A stretch of DNA of 64,000 nucleotides from Oryzomicrobium sp. (GCF_021287045.1 NZ_JAJTBG010000003.1:295241-359240); one strand, 5' to 3'; counted from the first letter of the stretch, positions 17,333 to 25,703 are shown. The notes: a model not told the origin generated them from the letters alone. Numbers and translations: made by a program.

Positions 17333-18463
17333 TCAGCCGGTTTGTCCGGGATGATGCTGGTTGAGTTGGCGTTCCAGCTCGTCCACTGGAAGCTGCCATT
17401 GTAATTCATAATTCAAAAACCGAAGCAGAGGCAGCAGGCGCCGGGCCACGTCCTGGCTGCTGCCGCGCACCATGTCGCCCCGGCCGGCTTCCAGCAGGGC
17501 CAGGGCCCGTTCCAGGGTGATGGCGTCGGGGCGGCGCCCCTCGGCCTCGCAGCCCACCACCCGGTTGCCGCCGGCGGCGATGGCCTCGCCCATGCGCTCC
17601 CCGGCCAGGGCCAGCAGATGATTGGCGGCGGCGGAACGGTCGTCACAGTTGTTGGCGATGCCGATGCTCACCGACAGATCCACCCGCTGACCGTGGAAGG
17701 CCACGTGGGCGGTTTCCACCGCTTCCTTGAGGCGCAGGGCGAAGGAGCGGCACGAGGCCCCCGGGGTGCCCGGCGAGACGATGGCGAACTGGGCCGTGCC
17801 GAAATGCCCCAGGCTGTCCTCGCGGCGGATCTTGCTGGCCAGCAGGCGGCCGAACTGGGCCACCAGCTGCTCCACCACCGAGGCACCGTATTGTTCGGTG
17901 AGTGCCGCCAGCCGGTCGAAGCCGATCATCAGCAGCGACACCTCGCCCCCCTTGCGCTGGGCCAGGGAGCAGGCCTGGTCGGCCTGGTTTTCCAGGTAGC
18001 GGCGGGTGAACAGGCCGGTCAGGGGATTCTTCACCGCATCGTCCCGCACCGCGTCCAGGGCCTCTTCGGCCTGGGCCAGGCGGATCTGGGCGTCGAGACG
18101 GGTGAGCAGTTCGGCGGTGCCCACGCCCTTGGAGATGAAGTCCGAGGCGCCGCCGGCCTGGGCCCGGTTGCAGGCGTCGTCGTCGTCCTCGCCGGAAATC
18201 ATGATCACCGGCAGGCGGCGGATGCGGCCAATTTTGGACTGGCGGATGCGCTCCAGCAGGCCGAAACCGTCGAGCACTGGCATCGACAGGTCCGAGATCA
18301 CCGCCTGGATGGTCGGGTCGAGCACCAGGGTCTGCCAGCCGGCCTCCCCGTCCTCCTCTTCCCGAACCTCGTAGCGGCTCTTGATGTGGCGGATCAGGGA
18401 AGCCCGGACGATGCGCGAATCGTCGACGATCAGGACCTTGGGCGGCACCACCGCGTCGTTCAT
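17333..18463 (-). CDS. Response regulator with degenerate GGDEF domain
   Basis: The 376-residue protein has an intact receiver domain (about 9-125): paired acidic residues D14/D15, phosphoacceptor D58 in ISDLSMPVLDG, and the switch lysine in FISKGVG. A GGDEF-fold domain follows (about 140-300, opening NPLTGLFTRRYLE), but the signature loop reads HFGTAQFAI instead of GG(D/E)EF, and no RxxD inhibitory site is evident. Diguanylate cyclase activity is therefore unlikely; it may be a binding or output module. The ATG at 18463 has GGAAGGG six bases upstream; a GTG at 18469 overlaps the acuI stop. Lying between acuI and prpE, it may regulate that pathway post-translationally. Confidence 0.8.
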   Translation of the reverse strand: MNDAVVPPKVLIVDDSRIVRASLIRHIKSRYEVREEEDGEAGWQTLVLDPTIQAVISDLSMPVLDGFGLLERIRQSKIGRIRRLPVIMISGEDDDDACNRAQAGGASDFISKGVGTAELLTRLDAQIRLAQAEEALDAVRDDAVKNPLTGLFTRRYLENQADQACSLAQRKGGEVSLLMIGFDRLAALTEQYGASVVEQLVAQFGRLLASKIRREDSLGHFGTAQFAIVSPGTPGASCRSFALRLKEAVETAHVAFHGQRVDLSVSIGIANNCDDRSAAANHLLALAGERMGEAIAAGGNRVVGCEAEGRRPDAITLERALALLEAGRGDMVRGSSQDVARRLLPLLRFLNYELQWQLPVDELERQLNQHHPGQTG

Positions 18464-18465
18464 GG

Positions 18466-19482
18466 TCACCCTTCCAGGGACGGGTTCACCGCCACCACCG
18501 TGCGGCCCTTGACCTGGCCGGCGATGAAGGCGTCGAAGGCCGCCGGCAGGTCATCCAGGGCCACCGTCCGGGTCACCTCGTCCAGATGCCGGGGCTTCAG
18601 GTCGCCGGCCAGCCGGTCCCAGATGCGCTGACGGATGGGGAAGCCGATGTAGCCTGAATCGACGCCGAGCAGGCTGACGCCGCGCAGAATGAAGGGGGCC
18701 ACGGTGGTCGGCAGGTTCATGCTGGCGGCCAAGCCGATGGAGGCCACGGTGCCGGCCTGCTGCATGGTGGAGAGAATCCAGGCAAGCACCTCGCCGCCCA
18801 GGTTGTCCACCGCCCCGGCCCAGCGGGCGTTGTCCAGGGGGCGGATCTTGGCCAGGTCTAGGTCGCCGCGCAGCAGGACGTCCTTGGCACCCAGGGATTT
18901 CAGGTAAGCCGCTTCCTGGGGCTTGCCGGTCAGGGCGGTGACCGCGTAGCCCAGGCCGGCCAGCATGTCCACCGCCAGGCTGCCCACCCCGCCGGTGGCG
19001 CCGGTGACGATCACCGGCCCTTTGTCCGGGGTCAGGCCGTTGTCTTCCATGCGCTGGACGCCCAGGGCGGCGGTGAAGCCGGCGGTGCCCAGGGCCATGG
19101 CCCGCTTCAGGTCCATGCCGGCAGGCAACCGGACCACCCAGTCGGCCGGCACCCGGGCGAACTCGGCGTAGCCGCCGTGGTGCGCCACGCCGATGTCGAA
19201 GCTGGTGGCGATCACCTTGTCGCCCGGTTCGAAGCGCGGATCGGTGCTGGCCTCCACCACGCCGGACAGGTCGATGCCGCCCACGCAGGGAAAGCGGCGG
19301 ATGATCTTGCCCTTGCCGGTGGCCGCCAGGGCATCCTTATAGTTGACGCTCGAATAGGCGACCCGGATGGTCACCTCGCCCGGGTCCAGGTCGGCCTCGG
19401 TCAGGGTGGTGAGCCCGCTGACCACGGCCTTCTTGCCCGCAACGTCCCGCTCCTCGATCAACAACGCCTTGAATGCCTGCAC
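18466..19482 (-). CDS. acuI: Acrylyl-CoA reductase (AcuI/YhdH type)
   Basis: The 338-residue medium-chain reductase belongs to the YhdH/YhfP/AcuI subgroup: VNYKDALAATGKGKI near residue 55, the NADPH-binding loop VTGATGGVGSLA and the C-terminal [19 protein letters not shown]. AcuI reduces acrylyl-CoA to propionyl-CoA, detoxifying acryloyl intermediates. It is co-directional with prpE, which produces propionyl-CoA, so both feed the same pool. The GTG at 19482 is preferred because AGGAG lies five bases upstream and the product then starts like YhdH; an ATG at 19503 has no site. Confidence 0.85.
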   Translation of the reverse strand: MQAFKALLIEERDVAGKKAVVSGLTTLTEADLDPGEVTIRVAYSSVNYKDALAATGKGKIIRRFPCVGGIDLSGVVEASTDPRFEPGDKVIATSFDIGVAHHGGYAEFARVPADWVVRLPAGMDLKRAMALGTAGFTAALGVQRMEDNGLTPDKGPVIVTGATGGVGSLAVDMLAGLGYAVTALTGKPQEAAYLKSLGAKDVLLRGDLDLAKIRPLDNARWAGAVDNLGGEVLAWILSTMQQAGTVASIGLAASMNLPTTVAPFILRGVSLLGVDSGYIGFPIRQRIWDRLAGDLKPRHLDEVTRTVALDDLPAAFDAFIAGQVKGRTVVAVNPSLEG

Positions 19483-19556
19483 GGTAGCTCCTGGAATCGT
19501 CATGAGCCGGACCCAGGCGCATTGCGGGCCGGACCGGCGGTTGTCTGGAAGCCCCG

Positions 19557-19562
19557 ATTATA
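19557..19562 (-). promoter_or_regulatory. Candidate -10 element for acuI-regulator-prpE
   Basis: A perfect TATAAT on the minus strand lies about 75 bases before the acuI GTG. I see no good -35, so it would be an activator-dependent promoter. The next gene on the plus strand starts 140 bases away. Confidence 0.4.
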
Positions 19563-19698
19563 GCCAGCCCGGGCGCCCCTGCCCCGGTCCGGCGGCGATC
19601 CGGCCGCATGTTCATCGGAAATGGCACAGATGACGGCAAAATTCCCTATCGCTTCAAAGGCTTTACAAGAGACTGATTCTCAAATAAAGTCCGGACCC

Positions 19699-20202
19699 AT
19701 GCGCAAAAAAACCCTCAAATTCCTGACGGCCTTGGCTGCGGCGATTCTCGTCTCCGCCTCCTTCTCCGTCTCGGCAGATGAGCTCAAAGGCGACGAACAG
19801 AGCTTCTTCCAACGCTATTCCAGCGGCGTTCAGGAACTGATCATCAAGGGGCTGGAATTCGTCGGCGTCCCCTACCGGCGCGGCGGCACCAACCCCGACG
19901 TGGGCATGGACTGCTCCGGCTTCGTCCAGCGCGTTTTCTCCGAATCCATCGGCATCAGCCTGCCCCGCACCGCCCGCGAGATGAGCGACGTGGGCGAGCA
20001 GATTTCCAAGACCGAACTCAAGCCCGGCGACCTGGTGTTCTTCAACACCATGCGCCGCGCCTTCTCCCACGTGGGCATCTACCTGGGCAACAACCAGTTC
20101 GTCCACGCCCCCCGTCCCGGCGGCGAAATCCGCGTCGAGGACATGCGCCAGGCCTACTGGACCCAGCGCTACGACGGTGCCCGGCGGATCACCGAGAAGT
20201 AA
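19699..20202 (+). CDS. NlpC/P60 (C40) cell-wall peptidase
   Basis: The 167-residue exported protein has a signal peptide (about 5-27, cleavage near SADE) and a C40 domain with the nucleophile in MDCSGFVQRVF (C72), the histidine in FSHVGIYLG (H124) and a third polar residue H136 in VHAPR. Family members cut gamma-D-glutamyl-diaminopimelate bonds in peptidoglycan stem peptides (Spr/NlpC-like). The ATG at 19699 was chosen because it places the signal peptide at the N-terminus; the 26 in-frame codons upstream do not continue a protein pattern. A terminator at 20238 makes this a monocistronic gene. Confidence 0.9.
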   Translation: MRKKTLKFLTALAAAILVSASFSVSADELKGDEQSFFQRYSSGVQELIIKGLEFVGVPYRRGGTNPDVGMDCSGFVQRVFSESIGISLPRTAREMSDVGEQISKTELKPGDLVFFNTMRRAFSHVGIYLGNNQFVHAPRPGGEIRVEDMRQAYWTQRYDGARRITEK

Positions 20203-20237
20203 AGCGATCCAGGTTTCAAACCGATCGTCCCGCAGAA

Positions 20238-20260
20238 AACCGGCCCCTGGCCGGTTTTTT
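20238..20260 (+). terminator. Terminator after NlpC/P60 gene
   Basis: AACCGGCC-CCT-GGCCGGTT is a perfect 8-bp stem followed by four further T residues, 35 bases after the stop codon. Confidence 0.85.
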
Positions 20261-20309
20261 CGTTTCCGGGCCGGCGATTGCCGATTGAGCATCTCCCCAC
20301 GTCGCTAAC

Positions 20310-20331
20310 AAGAAATCTTCTCATTTACATT
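20310..20331. promoter_or_regulatory. Possible Fur box upstream of the iron-binding protein gene
   Basis: In the minus orientation the site reads GTAAATGAGAAGATTTCTTG. It matches the GATAATGATAAT half of a Fur box at 8 of 12 positions and lies in an AT-rich patch about 140 bases before the ATG. The match is imperfect; the site of the partner operon (24482-24498) is better. Confidence 0.3.
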
Positions 20332-20468
20332 TCTTTACAGGCTGACTAGAATCTGCCGGGACGATTCCTGCACACGGCCCTGCGCCACCACGGCCTGTTG
20401 CCCGCCCCGCCCGGGCCAAGCCATCCCCCCGGGAATCGCTCATCCAGACGCCCACCGGAGCCCGCCCG

Positions 20469-21527
20469 ATGAAGAAACCGCACGAGAAGAAGACCCCGTT
20501 CGCCCGCCCCCTGGGCACCCTGATCCTGGCCCTGGCCGGCGCCGGGTTCTCCGCCACCCTGGCCCAGGCCGCCGAGGAAAAGGTGCTCAACCTCTACTCC
20601 GCCCGCCACTACCAGACCGACGAGAAGCTCTACGAGAACTTCACCAAGCAGACCGGCATCAAGATCAACCGCATCGAGGCCAAGGAAGACGAACTGCTCG
20701 AACGCATCAAGAACGAGGGCGCCAACAGCCCGGCCGACGTGTTCCTGACCGTTGACGCGGCCCGCCTGGCGGTGGCCCACGAACTGGGCCTGTTCGCCCC
20801 GGTCAAGTCCAAGCTGCTCGAATCCCGCATCCCGGCCAACCTGCGCACCGACGACTGGTTCTCGTTTTCCACCCGGGCCCGGGTGATCGTCTACAACAAG
20901 GCCGCAGTCAAGGCCGCCGACGTGCAGAACTACGAAGACCTGGCCGATCCCAAGCTCAAGGGCAAGTTCTGCTCCCGCTCCGGCTCCCACCCCTACAACC
21001 TGTCCCTGATGTCGGCGATCATCGCCCATCAGGGCGAGGCCAAGGCCGAGCAATGGGCCCGGGGCTTGGTGGCCAACTTCGCCCGTGCCCCCAAGGGTGG
21101 CGACACCGACCAGATCAAGGCCGTGGCCGCCGGCGAATGCGGCGTGACCATCTCCAACACCTACTACGTGGCCCGCATCATGCGGTCCGACAAGCCCGAG
21201 GACAAAAAGACCATGGAGGCCGTGGGCGTGATCTGGCCCAACCAGAAGTCCTACGGCACCCACATCAACGTTTCCGGCGGCGGCATGCTCAAGACCGCCC
21301 CGCACAAGGAAGCGGCGGTGAAGTTCCTCGAATACCTGGCCTCCGACGACGCCCAGCGCTACTTCGCCGACGGCAACAACGAGTGGCCGGTGGTGGCCGG
21401 GCTCAAGTTCGCCAACCCGGCCCTGGACAGCCTCGGCAAGTTCAAGGCCGACGCCCTGCCGGTGGGCTCCCTGGCCATGTACCGGACCAAGGCCCAGGTG
21501 GTCTTCGACCGGGCCGGCTTCCGCTAA
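20469..21527 (+). CDS. Fe3+ ABC transporter periplasmic binding protein
   Basis: The 352-residue protein has a basic N-terminus and signal peptide ending at AQA-A35, followed by KVLNLYSARHYQTDE, the standard opening of FbpA/FutA-type ferric-binding proteins. The iron-ligating double tyrosine is present in SNTYYVARI (Y232, Y233), and H47/Y48 occupy the N-terminal ligand position. It delivers ferric iron to the permease and ATPase encoded at 22727-25703. It is separated from them by the FmdE-like gene, so the transporter is split over three transcription units. Confidence 0.92.
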   Translation: MKKPHEKKTPFARPLGTLILALAGAGFSATLAQAAEEKVLNLYSARHYQTDEKLYENFTKQTGIKINRIEAKEDELLERIKNEGANSPADVFLTVDAARLAVAHELGLFAPVKSKLLESRIPANLRTDDWFSFSTRARVIVYNKAAVKAADVQNYEDLADPKLKGKFCSRSGSHPYNLSLMSAIIAHQGEAKAEQWARGLVANFARAPKGGDTDQIKAVAAGECGVTISNTYYVARIMRSDKPEDKKTMEAVGVIWPNQKSYGTHINVSGGGMLKTAPHKEAAVKFLEYLASDDAQRYFADGNNEWPVVAGLKFANPALDSLGKFKADALPVGSLAMYRTKAQVVFDRAGFR

Positions 21528-21589
21528 GTCCTGGCCGGGCACAACGCTCTGCCACCGGCCCCGGCCCGTGGCGGAGCCGTACCAACGCA

Positions 21590-21613
21590 AACGCCCCGCA
21601 GTCGCGGGGCGTT
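21590..21613 (+). terminator. Hairpin terminator after iron-binding protein gene
   Basis: AACGCCCCGC and GCGGGGCGTT pair over 10 bp around AGTC, 62 bases past the stop. The following bases (GTCGTTT) are only partly T-rich, so efficiency is uncertain. Confidence 0.65.
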
Positions 21614-21643
21614 GTCGTTTGCGGCGCCAACCGGACGCGCCAA

Positions 21644-21847
21644 TTACCGGGTTCCGGCAGTGCCGCAGCCGCAGATGTTTGCCGGCAATCGGGTGGGGGG
21701 CAGCAAGCCGCGGCCGGGCAATTCATTAATAAAATTAATACAACCGCTCAACCAAAAACCCAAGGTCCGCGCCAGTTCTTGAGTTTCACCAGACAAGCCT
21801 TCGAATACATGAAGAAAATTAATGTATCGAGGGCTGTCCTCTGTCAT
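21644..21847 (-). CDS. Small ORF (67 aa) translationally coupled to the FmdE-like gene
   Basis: The ATG overlaps the stop of the preceding gene in the arrangement ATGA (ATG 21847-21845, TGA 21846-21844). The product starts MTEDSPRYINFLHVFEGLSG, continues with a helical, mildly amphipathic segment (TQELARTLGFWLSGCINFIN) and ends in a basic tail with a CGCG-type pair of cysteines (NICGCGTAGTR). The first 45 codons are visibly more AT-rich than the surroundings, unlike chance shadow frames in this genome. No homologue is recognised. It may be a real small protein, a frayed remnant of a longer gene, or chance. Confidence 0.4.
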   Translation of the reverse strand: MTEDSPRYINFLHVFEGLSGETQELARTLGFWLSGCINFINELPGRGLLPPTRLPANICGCGTAGTR

Positions 21848-22452
21848 TCCGCTGATGCCACCCGCACCAGGGCCGGGTCGGCCGCCCGTTCGAGCAGCGC
21901 CCGCACCCGCCCCTGCCACAGGGCGCGAAAATCGGCCTGCATGGCCTCGTCGGCCTCCCCCGTCAGGCAGGCCCCCATCAGGGCGCCCGTTTCCGGGTCC
22001 GCCGGCACCAGGCCCAGGTCCAGGACCACATCCACTGCCGCCCCCGTGGCCAGCCGCGTCAAGCGGATGTCTCCCGGCACCCCGCGCCCGAAGCCAAGCA
22101 GGTTGCGGCGGTTGAAGCGCCCGGCCAGGCCGCGGAAGCCCGAATCCTCGGTGGCGCCGGTGACCAGAGTGAACACGCTGGCGGTGACCCCGGTCACCCC
22201 CTCGTCGCGCCGCCCGGGAAGCTCCACCAGGATGCCGCCCCGCTCCGGCAGGCCCTCCGGGTAGAGGGCCGCCAGCCCGCGACAAGCCATCAGCCAGGCC
22301 CCGGCCACGGTGGGGCAGGAATGGCCGGCCAGGCGCACCGCGTCGGTGTAGGCGTAGGTGAGCACGCCCTCCTCCGCCGCGCCGAGGAAGTCGGCCAGGG
22401 GGTCGCGCACCGTCAGGGTCGGGGCAAAGGCAAAAAAGTCGGGCATGGGCAC
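21844..22452 (-). CDS. FmdE-like family protein, function unknown
   Basis: The 202-residue protein contains LAGHSCPTVAGAWLMACRGL (about 42-61), which resembles the H-x-C-P-G/x-x-x-G-x-x-x motif of FmdE, the protein encoded with molybdenum formylmethanofuran dehydrogenase in archaea and found in many bacteria. An Asp/Val-rich middle and FNRRNLLGFGRGVPG follow. The zinc-finger half of longer FmdE proteins is missing. It is downstream of the iron permease gene on the same strand, 274 bases away, and its stop overlaps the start of a 67-codon ORF. Metal or cofactor handling is a plausible role but remains inference. It could also be a distinct uncharacterised family. Confidence 0.5.
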   Translation of the reverse strand: MPMPDFFAFAPTLTVRDPLADFLGAAEEGVLTYAYTDAVRLAGHSCPTVAGAWLMACRGLAALYPEGLPERGGILVELPGRRDEGVTGVTASVFTLVTGATEDSGFRGLAGRFNRRNLLGFGRGVPGDIRLTRLATGAAVDVVLDLGLVPADPETGALMGACLTGEADEAMQADFRALWQGRVRALLERAADPALVRVASAE

Positions 22453-22595
22453 GGCCGGGCTCCTTCAGGCAGACGCCAGCCGGCGCGCGGGGTGCCACGG
22501 GGCCGGCGAAAAGCAGGTGGGGACAAGGGAGCGGGCAGTGTGGCGGCCCCGGCCCGCCACGGCTTTGGCCTGGGTTAAATCCACGGAGCGGCGCC

Positions 22596-22629
22596 TGGAT
22601 TCCGGATTTCGCCGGACGCCGGGAATCCA
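22596..22629. repeat. Hairpin in the permease-FmdE intergenic gap
   Basis: TGGATTCC and GGAATCCA form an 8-bp stem around an 18-base GC-rich loop in the 274-bp gap between the permease stop (22727) and the FmdE-like start (22452). The sequence type (TGGATTCC...GGAATCCA) is common in bacterial dispersed palindromes. The rest of the gap is GC-rich without a recognisable gene. Confidence 0.45.
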
Positions 22630-22726
22630 CCAGCAGCAGGGACGCGGGAAAAACGCTAGAAAGGAAAGCCGCACACCGCCGCATAGGCCGGAAGGCCCCA
22701 GTGGCTCCGGCCCCGCGACCGCGCCC

Positions 22727-24400
22727 TCACCCCCTGCGACTGCGGGCGATCTGGCGCGACAGGGCGATCAGGGGCAGCAGCCCCACGGCAACGATGGCCA
22801 GGGACGGCAGGGCCGCCTCGGCCAGGCGCTCGTCGGCGGCCAGGGTGTAGGTCTGGGTGGCCAGGGTGTCGAAGTTGAAGGGCCGCATCACCAGGGTGGC
22901 GGGCAGTTCCTTCATCACGTCCACGAACACCAGCAGGGCGGCGGTGAGCAGACTGCCGCGCAGCAGCGGCGCATGGACCCGGGCCAGGATGCGCCCCTGG
23001 GTCAGACCCAGGCTGCGCGCCGCCTCGTCCATGTGCGGGGTGATCTTGCCCAGGCTGGCCTCCACGGTCTGTAAGGCGACGGCGAGGAAACGCACCAGAT
23101 AGGCATAGACCAGGGCGCTGATGCCGCCGGTGATGAGCAACCCGGGATTGCTGCCGAACCAGGCCAGCCACTGGCCCGCCAGCCAGTTGTCGAGGCGCGT
23201 CACCGGGATCAGCACCCCCACCGCGATCACCGAGCCAGGCACGGCGTAGCCCAGCCCCACCAGCCGGTTCAGCACCCGGGCCGCCGGACGCTTGGCCAGC
23301 CGCGCCCCGTAGGCCAGCAGCAGGGCCAGCAACACCGCCGCCAGGGCGGTGAGGGTCGCCAGGGTGGCACTGTTGCGCGCCAGCAGGGCGAAGCGCTGCC
23401 AGCCCAGGCCTTCCTCGCTATCGCCCAAGGCCAGCCGCACCAACAGCAGGGCGGGCAGGACGAAACCGGCCAAGAGCGGCAGGGTGCAGCCCAGGGTCGC
23501 CAGCCAGCCCGTGGCCCCGGTGAGGCGGCTGCGCGCCGGGCCGCGCCGCTGACTGCCGCCGCCGAAGCGGGCGCGCCCCCGGGAGGAGCGCTCCAGTACC
23601 AGCAGCAGGGCGACAAAGCCGAGCAGGCAGGCCGCCAGCTGGGCGGCGGCCACCCGGTCCCCCAGGGAGAACCAGGCCCGGTAGATGCCGGTGGTGAAAG
23701 TCTGCACGGCGAAGTAGGCCACCGTGCCGTAGTCGGCCAAGGTCTCCATCAGCGCCAGGGCCACCCCGGCGGCCACCGCCGGCCGGGCCAGGGGCAGGGA
23801 GATGCGCAGGAAACTGGCCCAGGGCGACAGGCCGAGCATCCGTCCAGCCTCCAGCAGCCCGCCGCTGCGCTCCAGGAAGGCGGTGCGGGCGAGCAGGTAC
23901 ACATAGACGTAGAGCACCGCCACGAACATGGCGATGGCCCCGCCCAGGCTGCGCACCTCGGGGAACCAGTAGTCGCCGCGCTGCCAGGCGAAGGTCTCGC
24001 GCAGGGCCGTCTGCAAGGGCCCGACGAATTGCAGGAAGTCGGTATAGACGTAGGCCAGCACGTAGGCCGGCATGGACAGGGGCAGCACCAGTGCCCATTC
24101 GAAGAAGCGCCGCCCGGGGAACTCGTGCATGGTGGTCAGCCAGGCCGCCCCCACCCCCACGGCGGCCGTGCCCGCCCCCACCCCCAGGCACAGCCAGACG
24201 GTGTTGAGCAGGTATTCGGGCAGCACGGTGCCGGCCAGGTGGCTCCAGGTAGCGCTGGTACCGCCCTGGGCCAGGTTGGCCAGGACGCTGGCCACCGGCA
24301 GGCCGACCAGGGCCGCCACCGCCAGGGCCAGGACGAGCAGAGGGGAAAAGGCGCGGCGGAGGCGAAAAGGGGAACGGAACGGGTGGCGGAGGGAAGTCAC
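22727..24400 (-). CDS. Fe3+ ABC transporter permease (fused, FbpB type)
   Basis: The 557-residue protein has about twelve hydrophobic helices arranged as two binding-protein-dependent permease modules. Each module has an EAA-type loop: EAGRMLGLSPWASFLRISLP (about 182-201) and DEAARSLGLTQGRILARVHA (about 458-477). Tandem modules in one chain are typical of ferric (FbpB/SfuB) and thiamine permeases. A Ser/Arg-rich cytoplasmic linker (about 268-292) joins them. It is divergent from the ATPase gene across a 154-bp region containing a palindromic -10 and a Fur-like box. Confidence 0.9.
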   Translation of the reverse strand: MTSLRHPFRSPFRLRRAFSPLLVLALAVAALVGLPVASVLANLAQGGTSATWSHLAGTVLPEYLLNTVWLCLGVGAGTAAVGVGAAWLTTMHEFPGRRFFEWALVLPLSMPAYVLAYVYTDFLQFVGPLQTALRETFAWQRGDYWFPEVRSLGGAIAMFVAVLYVYVYLLARTAFLERSGGLLEAGRMLGLSPWASFLRISLPLARPAVAAGVALALMETLADYGTVAYFAVQTFTTGIYRAWFSLGDRVAAAQLAACLLGFVALLLVLERSSRGRARFGGGSQRRGPARSRLTGATGWLATLGCTLPLLAGFVLPALLLVRLALGDSEEGLGWQRFALLARNSATLATLTALAAVLLALLLAYGARLAKRPAARVLNRLVGLGYAVPGSVIAVGVLIPVTRLDNWLAGQWLAWFGSNPGLLITGGISALVYAYLVRFLAVALQTVEASLGKITPHMDEAARSLGLTQGRILARVHAPLLRGSLLTAALLVFVDVMKELPATLVMRPFNFDTLATQTYTLAADERLAEAALPSLAIVAVGLLPLIALSRQIARSRRG

Positions 24401-24464
24401 GGAAATCGCCGGAAGGCGCGCGGGATGGACTGAACGGGCTGAACGGGGAAGGCGGCGTTTTTTT

Positions 24465-24498
24465 GCCCATTATAATGGGCGAGATGAGAATGCTTCTC
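24465..24498. promoter_or_regulatory. Divergent iron-transporter promoter with palindromic -10 and Fur-like box
   Basis: A perfect 16-bp palindrome (24465-24480, GCCCATTATAATGGGC) contains TATAAT on both strands. Immediately downstream on the plus side is GAGAA-TGC-TTCTC (24486-24498) within ATGAGAATGCTTCTC. That matches 10 of 14 informative positions of the 7-1-7 Fur consensus. Fur binding here would block the -10 region of the permease and ATPase genes together. Confidence 0.55.
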
Positions 24499-24554
24499 CC
24501 CAAACCCGCCGCCGCCCCCGGGCGCAACGCCCGCCGCTGACCCCTGCCGTGCCC

Positions 24555-25703
24555 ATGGCTCACCTCGAACTCCGCAACGTCGTCCAGCGCTATGCCACCC
24601 CGGACGGCTTCCACACCGTGGTCGACGGCATCAGCCTGACCATTTCCCCCGGCGCCATCGGCTGTCTGCTCGGCCCCTCGGGCTGCGGCAAGACCACCCT
24701 ACTGCGCTGCATCGCCGGCTTCGAGGAGATCGCCGCCGGCGAAATCCGCCTGGCCGGCGAGACGGTTTCCTCCCCCAGCGCCCACCTGGCTCCGGAAAAA
24801 CGTCGCATCGGCATGGTGTTCCAGGACTACGCCCTCTTCCCCCACCTCACTGTGGCCGCCAACGTGGCCTTCGGCCTGGGTCACCTGCCCCGGGGCGAAC
24901 GCGCCCCCCGGGTGGAGGAGATGCTGCGGCTGGTGGGCCTCACCGGCCAGGGGGCAAAGTATCCCCACGAGCTTTCCGGCGGCCAGCAGCAGCGCGTCGC
25001 CCTGGCCCGGGCCCTGGCCCCCCGGCCCCGCCTGGTGCTGCTCGACGAGCCCTTTTCCAACCTGGACACGGAACTGCGCGAGCGCCTCTCCCTGGAAGTG
25101 CGCGACATCCTCAAGCAGAGCGGCACCACCGCCATCCTGGTCACCCACGACCAGCACGAAGCCTTCGCCATGGCCGACGAGGTGGGGGTGATGCACGGCG
25201 GCCGGCTGCAACAGTGGGACCCCCCCTACAACCTCTACCACCGGCCGGCCAACCGCTTCGTCGCCGACTTCGTCGGCCAGGGCGCCTTCATCCCCGGGCG
25301 GGTGGTGAGCCCCACCGAAGTGACGGTGGAACTGGGCCGGCTCGAATCGGCGGTGCCCCTGGAGTGCGGCGCCGCCAACCCCGCCGGCCAGTCCTGCGCC
25401 ACCTGCCCCAAGGCCGAATCGGGCTGCCACGTGGACGTGCTGCTGCGCCCCGACGACGTGGTGCACGACGACCTGAGCCCGATCACCGCCGCCGTCGAGC
25501 ACAAAGCCTTCCGCGGCGCCCAGATCCTCTACACCCTGCGCCTGGACAGCGGCGCCCGGGTGCTCGCCCTGGTGCCCTCGCACCACAACCACGCCCTGGG
25601 CGAGAAGATCGGCATCCGCCTCGACGTGGACCACGTGGTGACCTTCCAGGCGCCGGCCACGGCCGCAATCTCCCCGACCACCGCTGCCTCCGCCGCGCCA
25701 TGA
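24555..25703 (+). CDS. Fe3+ ABC transporter ATP-binding protein
   Basis: The 382-residue ATPase has Walker A GPSGCGKTT (40-48), the signature LSGGQQQR (about 138-145), Walker B LVLLDEP and the switch histidine in LVTHDQHEA. The C-terminal part carries a TOBE-like regulatory domain with a short cysteine-rich insertion (CATCPKAESGC) that could sense metal. FbpC-type members drive ferric-ion import through the permease encoded opposite. The ATG at 24555 gives the normal N-terminus MAHLELRNVVQRY; upstream codons read through the promoter. The stop overlaps the aat start (ATGA). Confidence 0.9.
   Translation: MAHLELRNVVQRYATPDGFHTVVDGISLTISPGAIGCLLGPSGCGKTTLLRCIAGFEEIAAGEIRLAGETVSSPSAHLAPEKRRIGMVFQDYALFPHLTVAANVAFGLGHLPRGERAPRVEEMLRLVGLTGQGAKYPHELSGGQQQRVALARALAPRPRLVLLDEPFSNLDTELRERLSLEVRDILKQSGTTAILVTHDQHEAFAMADEVGVMHGGRLQQWDPPYNLYHRPANRFVADFVGQGAFIPGRVVSPTEVTVELGRLESAVPLECGAANPAGQSCATCPKAESGCHVDVLLRPDDVVHDDLSPITAAVEHKAFRGAQILYTLRLDSGARVLALVPSHHNHALGEKIGIRLDVDHVVTFQAPATAAISPTTAASAAP

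Noticed and set aside
19662-19690. Promoter TTTACA-17-TAAAGT just upstream of the NlpC/P60 gene
   Set aside because: The -10 is poor, and transcription would begin about at the start codon, giving no leader or ribosome binding site.
21765-21776. GTCCGCGCCAGT as a fourth copy of the intergenic repeat
   Set aside because: The second block (ATCTCCA) and the hairpin are missing, and the site lies inside the candidate 67-codon ORF; a 12-mer of this composition can occur by chance.
22453-22726. Possible cobalamin or molybdenum riboswitch ahead of the FmdE-like gene (a CCACTG and a GGTGGATTCC block)
   Set aside because: The blocks are in the wrong order and spacing for a B12 riboswitch core, and no Moco-type arrangement is visible; the gap is better explained by a dispersed palindrome.
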